64,000 nucleotides of DNA from Planctomycetota bacterium. Lineage in GTDB: Bacteria; Planctomycetota; J058. The stretch spans positions 248,001 to 312,000 of the forward strand of contig JAMLIC010000003.1 of the NCBI GenBank assembly GCA_023954375.1, in the 5' to 3' direction. The position numbers and the translations under genes are program-made. Below are positions 8,894 to 19,847 of the stretch, piece after piece. The notes below the pieces were generated by a model that was not told the origin of the DNA, searched no databases, and saw only the letters and a list, made by a program, of their open reading frames with translations. Within the stretch, counting starts at the first letter, position 1; each line of letters begins with the position of its first letter.

Positions 8894-9340
8894 TCAGGCC
8901 TGCTCGACGACGACCTCGCAGCGGACCGATCGGCCGACGAAGCAGTTGTCGTGCGCCTTGCGGTGCAGGTCGCGCACCTTCTCCGCCGACGGCGCCTCGC
9001 CCGCGAACGTGACCCTGGGCCGCAGGACGACCTTCGTCACCGCCGGCTTGCCGTCCGCGTCCTTGCCGAGCGTCGCCTCGGCCTCGTCCTCGTAGGCGTC
9101 GACGACGAGGCGGCTCCGCGCGGCGATCGCCAGGAAGGTGAGCATGTGGCAGCTCGCCAGGGCGGCCGCGAGCATCTCCTCGGGGTTCGCCTTCGCCGGG
9201 TCGCCCTTGTAGTCGGGCGCGGCCGAGCCCTGGAGCGCCTGGCCGCCGGGGAAGCGGACCTCGTGGGTCCGGTCGTAGGTGTCGTAGGCGAAGTCGGGCG
9301 TGGCGCGCCGCCAGGCGACGCGCGCGAGGTGCTGGGACAC
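8894..9340 (-). CDS. OsmC family peroxiredoxin-like protein
   Basis: 148 residues, the normal size for OsmC/Ohr proteins, which reduce organic hydroperoxides through two reactive cysteines. Both are present: one in L-A-S-C-H-M-L (central helix) and one in D-N-C-F-V-G (near residue 134). The P-E-E-M-L-A-A-A segment just before the first cysteine is typical of the OsmC rather than the Ohr branch. It is cytoplasmic, with no signal peptide. It is co-oriented with the carboxypeptidase gene and divergent from the next gene. Confidence 0.88.
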   Translation of the reverse strand: MSQHLARVAWRRATPDFAYDTYDRTHEVRFPGGQALQGSAAPDYKGDPAKANPEEMLAAALASCHMLTFLAIAARSRLVVDAYEDEAEATLGKDADGKPAVTKVVLRPRVTFAGEAPSAEKVRDLHRKAHDNCFVGRSVRCEVVVEQA

Positions 9341-9423
9341 GAGGCCTCCTCTCTCGCCAGGCTAACGCCGGCCGCGCCCGGGCGAGTCCCCGGACCGGGG
9401 GCGCTGACGTATCCTCTCGCCCG

Positions 9424-10296
9424 ATGAAGACCCCCGCCCTGCTCGTCGCCCTCCTGCTCCTCCTGCCTCCCGTCACCCTCGCCCAGGACGAGGCGCCGCC
9501 CGCCTGGGGCGAGGCGCGCAAGGTCTGCGACCTCGAGGACAGGCAGATCAAGGAGAGCAGCGGCCTCGCGGCCAGCCGGCGCCATGCGGGCGTGTTCTGG
9601 ACGCACAACGACTCGGGCGACAGCGCGCGGCTGTTCGCGATCGACGCCGAGGGGCGCACGCGCGCCACGCTGGCGGTCGAGGGGGCCGAGGCGGTCGACT
9701 GGGAGGACATCGCCGCCTTCACCTGGCGCGAGCGGGCCTGGCTCCTCGTCGCCGACACGGGCGACAACGGCCGCGTGCGCGAGCACGTGGTCCTCTACCT
9801 GGTCGAGGAGCCCGCGGACCTGCCGGCGACCGGCAGCCTGCGCGTCGCGGCGCGCGTCGAGGTGCGCTACGAGGACGGCGCGCACGACTGCGAGTCGGTG
9901 GCCGTCGACGAGACCTCGGGGACGGTGCTGCTGGTGACCAAGCAGCGCCTGAGCGGGCGCCCGGGCCTCTACCTCTTCCCCCTGCCGGAGGACCTCGCGC
10001 GGCCTGCGCCCGTCCTCGCCCGCAAGGCGGTCGACCTCGAGGTCCCGCCGCTGACCACGGCGATGGACGTGTCGCCCGACGGCCGGCTGGCCGTCGTCCT
10101 CACCTACGGCGACGCCTACGCGTTCCCGCGCCGCGATGGCGAGGGCTGGGAGCAGGCGCTCGGCCGGGCGCCGATCGTCGTGAAGCTGCCGCCGCGCCGT
10201 CAGGGCGAGGCGCTGTGCTTCGGACACGACGGGCGCTCGCTGTGGCTCACGAGCGAGAAGCGGCCGACGCCGCTGTTCGAGGTCCCCAGGCGCTAG
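9424..10296 (+). CDS. Secreted beta-propeller-like protein of unknown function
   Basis: 290 residues with a signal peptide (M-K-T-P-A-L through V-T-L-A-Q). The mature part repeats short strands with motifs such as S-S-G-L-A-A-S, W-T-H-N-D-S-G-D, V-D-W-E-D-I and A-D-T-G-D-N, which match the general look of esterase-like or six-bladed propeller proteins in which ND and DxGDN turns recur. No catalytic residues can be assigned. The stop codon is followed directly by repeat family A copy 1. Confidence 0.7.
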   Translation: MKTPALLVALLLLLPPVTLAQDEAPPAWGEARKVCDLEDRQIKESSGLAASRRHAGVFWTHNDSGDSARLFAIDAEGRTRATLAVEGAEAVDWEDIAAFTWRERAWLLVADTGDNGRVREHVVLYLVEEPADLPATGSLRVAARVEVRYEDGAHDCESVAVDETSGTVLLVTKQRLSGRPGLYLFPLPEDLARPAPVLARKAVDLEVPPLTTAMDVSPDGRLAVVLTYGDAYAFPRRDGEGWEQALGRAPIVVKLPPRRQGEALCFGHDGRSLWLTSEKRPTPLFEVPRR

Positions 10297-10539
10297 GGCT
10301 TGTCCTCGAACCCGATCGCCTCGCCATTCAGGCCCGGCGCGAGCCGCCTCCGAGCACACCTCACCGCGCCTTCGCAGCGAGAGCCCCAGGCGAGGCGGAG
10401 GAGGGCGAGGCGATGCCGCGCGAAGGCGACCGATGGCGGCCTCCTGGCCGCCGAGGCCTGAGCGGCCATGGTGTCGCGCGAAGCGCGACACCATGGCGAA
10501 CGGCAGCGCCCGCCATCCTCCGCCGCAGCCGCGATCACA
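10297..10539 (-). repeat. Dispersed repeat family A, copy 1 (about 240 bp)
   Basis: The element starts at the base after the stop of the upstream gene and ends with CGATCACA, the reverse complement of the TGTGATCG end seen in the other copies. It is highly similar to 63519-63742 and 26650-26804. Internal landmarks are a conserved hairpin GGCGGCC-TCCT-GGCCGCC (10435-10452) and, next to it, a copy-specific 15-bp perfect hairpin (10465-10497, loop GAA). The remaining 150 bases to the next gene (10540-10692) show nothing I can name apart from the AAGGAGG used by that gene. Confidence 0.85.
10465..10497. repeat. Perfect 15-bp stem hairpin inside repeat A copy 1
   Basis: The left arm GCCATGGTGTCGCGC pairs with GCGCGACACCATGGC across a GAA loop. 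The same position in copy 3 has a stem of unrelated sequence with the loop TTC, its reverse complement, so the structure but not the sequence is kept. It could act as a transcription terminator or processing signal for the upstream gene. Confidence 0.75.
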
Positions 10540-10692
10540 CCTGGGGACACCGACGCGGGGTCTCGCGCAGGGTCCGGCCGCGCGTGTCGCGCAGGTGACG
10601 CGCAACCTTTGTCGCAACAAGAGGGCGTCACCTCCGGGGCTCCGGTCTGATCCTTGCGCCCGGGCCCGGCGGAAGGAAGGAGGCTTCAACCG

Positions 10693-12174
<1,482 letters not shown>

Positions 12175-12193
12175 CGCGGACGACTCCGCGCCC

Positions 12194-12236
12194 GCGCGCG
12201 GCATTTCCCGCGACCGCGCGGAAAATGTCGCGCGCG
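12194..12236. promoter_or_regulatory. Imperfect inverted repeat between the activator and the gvp genes
   Basis: GCGCGCGGCATTT-CCCGCG and its near-complement CGCGGAAAATGTCGCGCGC flank a short loop in the 160-base gap before the first GvpA-family gene. The AT core CATTT/AAATG stands out in this GC-rich DNA. It may be a terminator for the activator gene or an operator for the gas-vesicle operon. I could not place a convincing -24/-12 sigma-54 promoter in the gap. Confidence 0.45.
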
Positions 12237-12335
12237 CCGGGAGTCGGGCCTCGGGCGCCGTCACCCGCCCGGCACGTGCACCCTCGCGCGATGGCGCCGC
12301 GCCCTCGGGTCGTGCTATCACCACGTTCGAGCTGG

Positions 12336-12752
12336 ATGCGCGACCTGCAAGGCACCCAACGGACGAGCGGGCTCGTCGACCTGCTGGACCGGGTCCTGGA
12401 CAAGGGCCTGGTCATCGCGGGCGACGTGAAGATCTCCCTGGCGGAGGTCGAGCTCCTCACCATCCGCGTGCGCCTGCTCGTGTGCTCCGTCGACAAGGCC
12501 GAGCAGATCGGCCTCGACTGGTGGCGTCACGACAAGCACCTCTCGGGCACCGGGAAGGGGCTCCTGCAGGAGAACGAGGCGCTGCGCGAGCAGGTGCGGC
12601 GCCTCGAGGCGCGCGTGGCGAGTCTCGGCGGGAAGGCGCTCGAGGGGCGAGCGAGACCGAACGGGTCGGACGAGGACGGGGCGGGGACGCGGAAGCGCGC
12701 GCCTCGATCGCGCGGACCAGGCGCGAGGAAGGTGAACCGTGGCCAACGTTGA
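12336..12752 (+). CDS. GvpA-family gas vesicle protein with charged C-terminal extension (GvpJ-like)
   Basis: 138 residues. Residues about 10-70 match the GvpA/J/M/S fold: [20 protein letters not shown], then [11 protein letters not shown]. The [12 protein letters not shown] segment is typical of minor GvpJ-like paralogues rather than the main shell protein. A short coiled coil ([11 protein letters not shown]) and a 45-residue Arg/Lys-rich tail follow. Minor paralogues nucleate or cap vesicles in known systems. The ATG fits the family N-terminus; upstream in-frame GTG 12312 and ATG 12291 are alternatives. The 3' end overlaps the next gene by 14 bases. Confidence 0.88.
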   Translation: MRDLQGTQRTSGLVDLLDRVLDKGLVIAGDVKISLAEVELLTIRVRLLVCSVDKAEQIGLDWWRHDKHLSGTGKGLLQENEALREQVRRLEARVASLGGKALEGRARPNGSDEDGAGTRKRAPRSRGPGARKVNRGQR

Positions 12753-13086
12753 GCGTACCTCGGGTGGGTCCAGCCTCATCGACGTGCTGGACCGCGTCCT
12801 GGACAAGGGCATCGTCATCGACGCCTGGGTCCGCGTGTCGCTCGTGGGCATCGACCTGATCACGGTCGAGGCGCGCGTCGTCGTGGCGTCGATCGACACG
12901 TACATCAAGTACTCGGAGGCCGTCGGCCAGACGAGCCCCATGTCGCGCCCGCAGGTCGAGTCGCGCTCGACCGAGGCGCTCATGGCCGAGAACGCCGAGC
13001 TGCGGGCGCAGCTCGAGGTCGAGGCGGGCAACGGCCAGGGGACCTACCGCCCGCGCAAGCGCGCGCGCGCCGCCGGCCGCAACTAG
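12739..13086 (+). CDS. gvpA: Major gas vesicle structural protein GvpA
   Basis: 115 residues. The first 65 follow the shell-protein consensus closely: [20 protein letters not shown], then [10 protein letters not shown] and a long amphipathic stretch ending A-S-I-D-T-Y-I-K-Y. GvpA forms the gas-permeable, water-excluding ribbed shell. Typical GvpA is about 70 residues. Here a 45-residue tail with a short heptad ([12 protein letters not shown]) and a basic end is added, and the same design is seen in the preceding paralogue. The GTG start is preceded by AGGAAGGTG. Confidence 0.92.
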   Translation: MANVERTSGGSSLIDVLDRVLDKGIVIDAWVRVSLVGIDLITVEARVVVASIDTYIKYSEAVGQTSPMSRPQVESRSTEALMAENAELRAQLEVEAGNGQGTYRPRKRARAAGRN

Positions 13087-13099
13087 GCCCGGTCCGGCC

Positions 13100-15246
<2,147 letters not shown>

Positions 15247-15250
<4 letters not shown>

Positions 15251-15660
15251 GCGCGCCCGCAAACCCGCTGGTCCTGGTGGTCGACGACTTCGCCGACGGG
15301 CGCGAGCTCGTGGCCGAGGTCCTGGCCTGCGCCGGGTTCCGCACGGCCGAGGCGGCCTCCGGGCCCGAGGCCCTGGCGAAGGCGGCGGCCCTGCGCCCGG
15401 ACCTCGTGCTGCTCGACCTGTCCCTGCCCGGCATGGACGGCTGGGAGATCGCCCGGCGCCTCCGCGCCGACCAGGGCGGCGAGCGCGTGAGGATCCTGGC
15501 CCTGACCGCCCACTCGAACCGGAAGCCGCTGACCGACGCCCTGCGCGCCGGCTGCGACGCCGTGATCACCAAGCCCTGCGTCCCGGACGACCTGATCGGC
15601 CGGGTGCGGGCGCTGCTCGCCGAGGCCCCGCCCGGCCTCGAGGACGCGACCCCCGCATGA
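15247..15660 (+). CDS. Single-domain response regulator 1
   Basis: 137 residues consisting of one receiver domain: acidic pair D-D near residue 16, phospho-accepting aspartate in L-V-L-L-D-L-S-L-P-G-M, conserved Thr in A-L-T-A-H and Lys in I-T-K-P-C. There is no output domain, so it works by protein interaction or phosphotransfer. The GTG start overlaps the kinase stop (GTGA). The ending overlaps the next regulator by four bases, which means translational coupling of all three genes. The K-P-C ending of the receiver is shared with its neighbour, pointing to a recent duplication. Confidence 0.93.
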
Positions 15661-16187
15661 GCCAGCGCACTCCACGCAAGAAGGCCGCGGGCGCGCGCCG
15701 GCCCGCCCACGCGCTCGAGGCGCGCCGGCGCGACGACCCGCCGAGCGGCCCGACCCGACGCGCCCGCGACACCGGCCGGCGCAAGGCCGGCGGGCCGCTG
15801 GTGCTGGTCGTCGACGACTTCAAGGACGGGCGCGACCTCGTCGTCGAGACCCTCGAGCACGCCGGCTTCCGCACGGCCGAGGCCGCGGACGGGCCGGAGG
15901 CGCTGAGCAAGTGCCGCGACCTTCGCCCCGACCTCGTCCTCATGGACCTGTCGCTCCCCGGCATCGACGGCTGGGAGGTCACGCGCCGCCTTCGCGCCGA
16001 CCCTGGCACGCGCGGCCTCAAGGTCCTTGCGCTCACGGCCCACGCGCAGGTCGACGCCCTGGAGCGCGCGCGCGGGGCCGGGGTGGACGGCGTGATCACG
16101 AAGCCCTGCCTCCCCAACCAGGTGGTGGCGCGGGTGCAGGAGGCCCTCGGCGGGCGAACGCAGCCGGTGGCGGAGGGGAGCAGCTGA
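15657..16187 (+). CDS. Single-domain response regulator 2 with basic N-terminal tail
   Basis: 176 residues. The first 45 are Arg/Lys-rich and disordered-looking. The rest is a receiver domain closely related to the preceding gene product (V-V-D-D-F, H/C-A-G-F-R-T-A-E-A, L-M-D-L-S-L-P-G-I, A-L-T-A-H, I-T-K-P-C). The basic tail could bind nucleic acid or an acidic partner, or simply extend an interaction surface. ATGA overlap upstream and TGATG overlap downstream tie it to the kinase and to GvpF/L. Confidence 0.92.
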   Translation: MSQRTPRKKAAGARRPAHALEARRRDDPPSGPTRRARDTGRRKAGGPLVLVVDDFKDGRDLVVETLEHAGFRTAEAADGPEALSKCRDLRPDLVLMDLSLPGIDGWEVTRRLRADPGTRGLKVLALTAHAQVDALERARGAGVDGVITKPCLPNQVVARVQEALGGRTQPVAEGSS

Positions 16188-17263
16188 TGGCCAGGAAGGC
16201 CACGAACGGGAAGGACGGCGGCGTGGCCCCCCTCCCTGGCAAGACGAAGCGCGCCGCCAAGGCCACGAGCGCCAAGGCCACGAGCGCCAAGGCCACGAGC
16301 GCCAAGGCCACGAACGGCAAGGCCACGAGCGCCAAGGCCACGAACGGCAAGGCCACGAGCGCCAAGGCCACGAGCGCCAAGGCCACGAGCGCCAAGGCCG
16401 CCAATGGCAGGGCCGTGGCGGCGGAGGGGGCCGACCTGCTCGAGGCCCCGCGCCGGTCGGCGGCCCGGACGCCGCGGTCGCAGCTGGGCGTCGTCCGCGC
16501 CGGCGGCGAGAAGAGCGGCAAGTACGTCTACTGCATCATCCCGGCGTCCGAGCCGCTCAAGTTCGGCCACATCGGCATCGGCGCGGAGCCGGCCGAGGTC
16601 CACACGGTGAACTACAAGGAGATCGCCGCCGTGGTCTCCGACACGCCGATCGAGGTCTACGACCCGACGCGCGAGAACGTCCTCGCCCACGAGCGGGTCA
16701 ACGAGCTCGTCATGCGGGACCACACCGTGATCCCCATGTCGTTCGGGACGGTGTTCAAGACGCGGGAGGACATCCTCGAGCTCCTGCGCTCGGCCTACCA
16801 GGCGTTCAAGGACGTGCTGGTGAAGATGCAGGGCAAGCTCGAGTTCGGCCTCAAGGTCCTCTGGGACCCGGAGACCGTGATCCGGGAGCTCGAGAAGGAG
16901 GACGAGAGCATCCGCCGGCTGAAGAAGGAGATCTCGTCGCAGAAGGGGTCGACCTACTTCGCGCGCATGCAGTACGGCCGCCTGGTCGACGCGCAGCTGC
17001 AGGAGCGCTCCGAGCGCTACGTGACCGAGATCGCCAACCACCTGCGCGACGTGTCGGTGGCCTCGCGCAGCAACAAGGTGATCGGCGACCGCATGATCAT
17101 GAACTTCGCCTTCCTCGTGCCGCGGGAGCAGGAGGCGGCGTTCGACGCCAAGGTGAAGGAGATCGGCGCCCGGCTCGACCACCTGACGTTCAAGTACACC
17201 GGCCCGTGGCCGCCCTACAACTTCGTGAACATCCGCCTGAAGCTCGAGCGGGCCAGGAGCTGA
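16187..17263 (+). CDS. gvpF: GvpF/GvpL family protein with Lys/Ala/Thr repeat tail
   Basis: 358 residues. Residues about 112-355 form the GvpF/L domain: it opens with K-Y-V-Y-C-I-I-P, has V-L-A-H-E-R-V-N-E-L-V and V-I-P-M-S-F-G-T-V-F, and closes with T-G-P-W-P-P-Y-N-F-V-N-I. Known GvpF/L proteins bind GvpA and other accessory proteins and help start shell assembly. Unusually, residues 25-74 are ten five-residue units of the type K-A-T-S-A or K-A-T-N-G, resembling the tails of bacterial histone H1-like proteins. GGAGGGGAG precedes the ATG. GvpG follows after one base. Confidence 0.92.
   Translation: MARKATNGKDGGVAPLPGKTKRAAKATSAKATSAKATSAKATNGKATSAKATNGKATSAKATSAKATSAKAANGRAVAAEGADLLEAPRRSAARTPRSQLGVVRAGGEKSGKYVYCIIPASEPLKFGHIGIGAEPAEVHTVNYKEIAAVVSDTPIEVYDPTRENVLAHERVNELVMRDHTVIPMSFGTVFKTREDILELLRSAYQAFKDVLVKMQGKLEFGLKVLWDPETVIRELEKEDESIRRLKKEISSQKGSTYFARMQYGRLVDAQLQERSERYVTEIANHLRDVSVASRSNKVIGDRMIMNFAFLVPREQEAAFDAKVKEIGARLDHLTFKYTGPWPPYNFVNIRLKLERARS
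16259..16408 (+). repeat. 15-bp tandem repeat encoding KATSA/KATNG units
   Basis: Ten consecutive 15-base units based on AAGGCCACGAGCGCC, nearly identical at the DNA level, so copy number may vary by slippage without changing frame. The units fall inside the GvpF/L gene and encode its basic tail. Confidence 0.95.
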
Positions 17264-17264
17264 C

Positions 17265-17573
17265 GTGTTCATCTTCGACCGGATGCTCGTCGGCGGCCTG
17301 CGCTTCGTGCTCGACAAGCTGGCGCAGGTGGCCGACGGCGAGCTGAACGACGGCGAGCGGCTGCGCGAGCGGCTGCTCGACGCGCAGCTCCGCCACGAGC
17401 TCGGCGAGCTGTCCGACGAGGACCTCGCGCAGGTCGAGCGCGACGTGCTCGCCCGCCTGCGCGAGCTGGAGGAGGCCCGCCGCGCGGCGGCCGGCGACGC
17501 GGGCGGCGGGCCGCTGCCGCCCGACGCGAAGGTCACGGGGATCGAGGTGACCTTCGGCGGCGACGAGGGCTGA
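17265..17573 (+). CDS. gvpG: Gas vesicle protein GvpG
   Basis: 102 residues. It opens M-F-I-F-D-R-M-L-V-G-G-L-R-F-V-L-D-K and continues as a charged, helical protein with the L-R-E-R-L-L-D-A-Q segment characteristic of GvpG, ending in a small beta-like tail. GvpG is an accessory protein of shell assembly and is usually encoded next to GvpF/L, as here. GTG start, one base after the previous stop. The next 244 bases are non-coding and hold repeat B copy 1. Confidence 0.9.
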   Translation: MFIFDRMLVGGLRFVLDKLAQVADGELNDGERLRERLLDAQLRHELGELSDEDLAQVERDVLARLRELEEARRAAAGDAGGGPLPPDAKVTGIEVTFGGDEG

Positions 17574-17584
17574 CCGCGGTCGTC

Positions 17585-17693
17585 GATGAGTGATGCGCTC
17601 GCGAGGGGGGCGCGATCGGCGCAGGTACCCGGGCGACGGTGTTTGGCCCGTTCCGCGCCTCCCCATCGCTCGCTCTGGCGGGTCGAGCACATG
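17585..17693 (+). repeat. Dispersed repeat family B, copy 1 (about 105 bp)
   Basis: Almost identical, in opposite orientation, to 39207-39305 except for a short central stretch, and weakly similar to 24601-24683. The ends (GAGTGATGCGCTCGCGAGGGG and CCTCCCCATCGCTCGCTC) are partly complementary, so the unit can fold into a long hairpin. It splits the gas-vesicle locus between GvpG and the ArsA gene. The bases up to the ArsA start (17694-17817) show no other feature. Confidence 0.8.
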
Positions 17694-17817
17694 CAGCGGG
17701 AGGAAGAGTTCTCGAGCTCTCCGTGCCCTTCATGCACCTCCGCTTGCCTCCGTGTCCCATGTGAGCCGGCGGGCCCTCGATCACGTCGACCGCCCGGGCG
17801 CTGGATAGGATCGCGCC

Positions 17818-19374
17818 GTGACCAGGTGGCGCCTGTTCGCGGGCAAGGGGGGCGTGGGCAAGACGACCTGCGCCGCGGCGGCGGCCCTGGACGCGGCGGG
17901 ACGCGGCGCGCGCGTGCTGCTCGTGTCGACCGACCCGGCCCACTCGCTCGGCGACGCGCTCGGGCGCCGGCTCGGGCCGCGCCCGGCGCGGGTGGCGGGC
18001 CTCCACGCGTGCGAGCTCGACGCGCCGGCGGCGCTCGCCCGGTGGCTCGAGGCGCGCCGGGGGGCGCTGGTGCAGGCCGCGGCGCGCGGGACCGTCCTGC
18101 GCGAGGACGAGGCGGAGCGGCTGCTCGAGCTGGCGGTGCCGGGGGCCGACGAGCTCATGGGCCTGCTCGAGGTCGACCGGCTGGCGCGCGAGGGCGGCCA
18201 CGACCTGGTGGTCGTCGACACGGCGCCGACCGGGCACACGCTCCGGCTGCTCGACGCGCCCGAGGCGCTCGGGCGCCTGGCGCGCGTCCTCGACGGGCTC
18301 CTGGCGAAGCACCGCTGGCTGGCCGCGCGCTTCGGGCGCGGGCACCGCGCCGACGCGGCCGACGCGCTGGTGGCGGAGCTGGCCGGCGACGCCGCGCGCC
18401 TCACGGCGCGGCTGCGCGACCCCGCCGCGTGCGCCGTCACCTGGGTGCTCGGGCCCGAGGACCTGCCGGTCGCCGAGACGAGGGCGGGGCTGCGCGCGCT
18501 CGCCGACCTGGGGGTGACCACGGCGGAGGTGGTCGTGAACCGCCTGACGCGCGCCGCCCGCGGCTGCGCGGCCTGCCGGGCGCGGGCCGCCGCGGAGCGC
18601 GAGAGCCTGCGGCGCCTGCGCCCGCTCCTGGGGGGGCGGCCCCTGCGGGTGGTGCCGGCGCTCGACGAGGAGCCCCGCGGGCCCGCGGCGCTCCTGCAGG
18701 TGGCCGTGCACCTGCGCGCGCGGGCGCGCCTGGCGGCCGCCCCGCGGGTCGCCCGCCGGCGCGGGCGCGGCGGGCGCCGGCCGCCCCCTACTGGGTCGAG
18801 CGCCTCGCGCCCCGCGAGCGGCGGCTGCTCCTCGCGGGCGGCAAGGGCGGCGTGGGGAAGACGAGCGTGGCCGCGACCCTGGCGCTGGCGCTCGCCCGGG
18901 CCGCGCCGCCGCGCGAGGTCCTCCTCCTCTCGCTCGACCCGGCGCACTCCACGTCGGACGCCCTGGCCCTGCCGCGCGGCGGGGGCCGGCGCCTCGGGCC
19001 GCGGCTGGCGCTGCGCGAGCTCGACGCCCGCGCCGCGTTCGCGCGCGCGAGGGACCGCTGGCGCGGCGCGCTCGACGCGCTGTTCGAGGCGATCGCCGGG
19101 GGCGGGCTCGACGCCACGCTCGACCGCCGCGCCGCGGAGGAGCTGGTCGACCTGGCCCCGCCCGGCCTCGACGAGCTCCTGGGCGCCATGGAGGTGGTCG
19201 ACGACCTGCTCGGCGACGAGGCGGCGGGCCGGCCGCCCGCGTGCGACCTGCTGGTCGTGGACACGCCGCCGACCGGCCACGCGCTGCGCCTGCTGGAGGC
19301 GCCGGGCGTGGCGCTCGGGTGGACGCGCGCCTGCCTCGAGGTCCTGCGCGACCACGGCGGGCTCGGGGCGCTGA
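17818..19374 (+). CDS. ArsA-type ATPase, N-terminal half (frame breaks near 18780)
   Basis: Residues 1 to about 320 form a complete ArsA/Get3-type P-loop ATPase: deviant Walker A F-A-G-K-G-G-V-G-K-T-T at residue 7, switch S-T-D-P-A-H-S-L, and D-T-A-P-T-G-H-T-L-R-L-L. A CAACRA cysteine pair lies near residue 244. After about 18780 this frame becomes an Arg/Trp-rich shadow, while the second ArsA domain continues in another frame. The natural product is therefore probably one tandem ArsA of about 676 residues, like two-domain ArsA of arsenic pumps. Here it sits between GvpG and GvpF/L, which points to chaperone or assembly work on vesicle proteins rather than arsenite export (inference). Confidence 0.8.
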   Translation: MTRWRLFAGKGGVGKTTCAAAAALDAAGRGARVLLVSTDPAHSLGDALGRRLGPRPARVAGLHACELDAPAALARWLEARRGALVQAAARGTVLREDEAERLLELAVPGADELMGLLEVDRLAREGGHDLVVVDTAPTGHTLRLLDAPEALGRLARVLDGLLAKHRWLAARFGRGHRADAADALVAELAGDAARLTARLRDPAACAVTWVLGPEDLPVAETRAGLRALADLGVTTAEVVVNRLTRAARGCAACRARAAAERESLRRLRPLLGGRPLRVVPALDEEPRGPAALLQVAVHLRARARLAAAPRVARRRGRGGRRPPPTGSSASRPASGGCSSRAARAAWGRRAWPRPWRWRSPGPRRRARSSSSRSTRRTPRRTPWPCRAAGAGASGRGWRCASSTPAPRSRARGTAGAARSTRCSRRSPGAGSTPRSTAAPRRSWSTWPRPASTSSWAPWRWSTTCSATRRRAGRPRATCWSWTRRRPATRCACWRRRAWRSGGRAPASRSCATTAGSGR

Positions 19375-19847
19375 CACGCGACCTCCTGGCCACCGCCCGC
19401 AGCCTGCGGCGGCTGCAGGAGCTGCTCGTCGACCCGGCCCGGACCGGGTTCGTCGCGGTCACGCGCCCCGGCCATCTGCCGGTGGCCGAGACCCGCCGCC
19501 TGCTCGACGCGCTCGCCGGGCTGCGCGTGCCCGTCGCGGCGGTCGTGCTCAACGCGACGCCGCCGCCGGAGGACGCGGGGGGCTGCGCGCGCTGCCGGGG
19601 GGAGGCCGCCGCCGCGGCGGCGGCCCTGGCCGCCCTCCGGCGGGCGTCCCGCGCCGCGGGCGGCGCGTCGCCGCCCCCCTGGGCTATGATCCTGGCGCCA
19701 CGGACCACCCCGCCGCCGCGCGGGGCGGCGGCGCTCGGCGCGTGGGGGCTCACCTGGCGGCTCGAAGGACCAGCGGCGGCGGGCGACGGGACGGCGCGCG
19801 GCGGGGCCGGTCGGCGGCCGCCGCGGCGCCCCGCGCCGGCGGAGTGA
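18780..19847 (+). pseudogene. ArsA-type ATPase, C-terminal half, shifted by one frame
   Basis: In the -1 frame relative to the first half, with no start codon near its beginning, a second complete ArsA domain is readable: L-L-L-A-G-G-K-G-G-V-G-K-T-S, L-D-P-A-H-S-T-S-D-A, D-T-P-P-T-G-H-A-L-R-L-L, and a second cysteine pair CARC. The junction lies at a run of five C within GGCCGCCCCCTAC, consistent with one base missing from the assembly or a real frameshift. The stop overlaps the next GvpF/L gene by four bases (GTGA), so translation to this stop would be coupled to it. That favours an intact gene in nature. Confidence 0.75.

Noticed and set aside
12175..12335. Sigma-54 -24/-12 promoter in front of the first GvpA gene
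   Set aside because: GGCACG is present, but no GC doublet at the required 12-base spacing; no sufficient match.
16259..16408. CRISPR-like array of 15-bp units
   Set aside because: Units are contiguous without spacers, in frame, and encode a Lys/Ala/Thr tail of a GvpF/L protein.
18770..18800. Programmed -1 frameshift in ArsA
   Set aside because: The sequence GGCCGCCCCCTAC is not a canonical X-XXY-YYZ slippery site, and no downstream pseudoknot is obvious; a sequencing indel is simpler.
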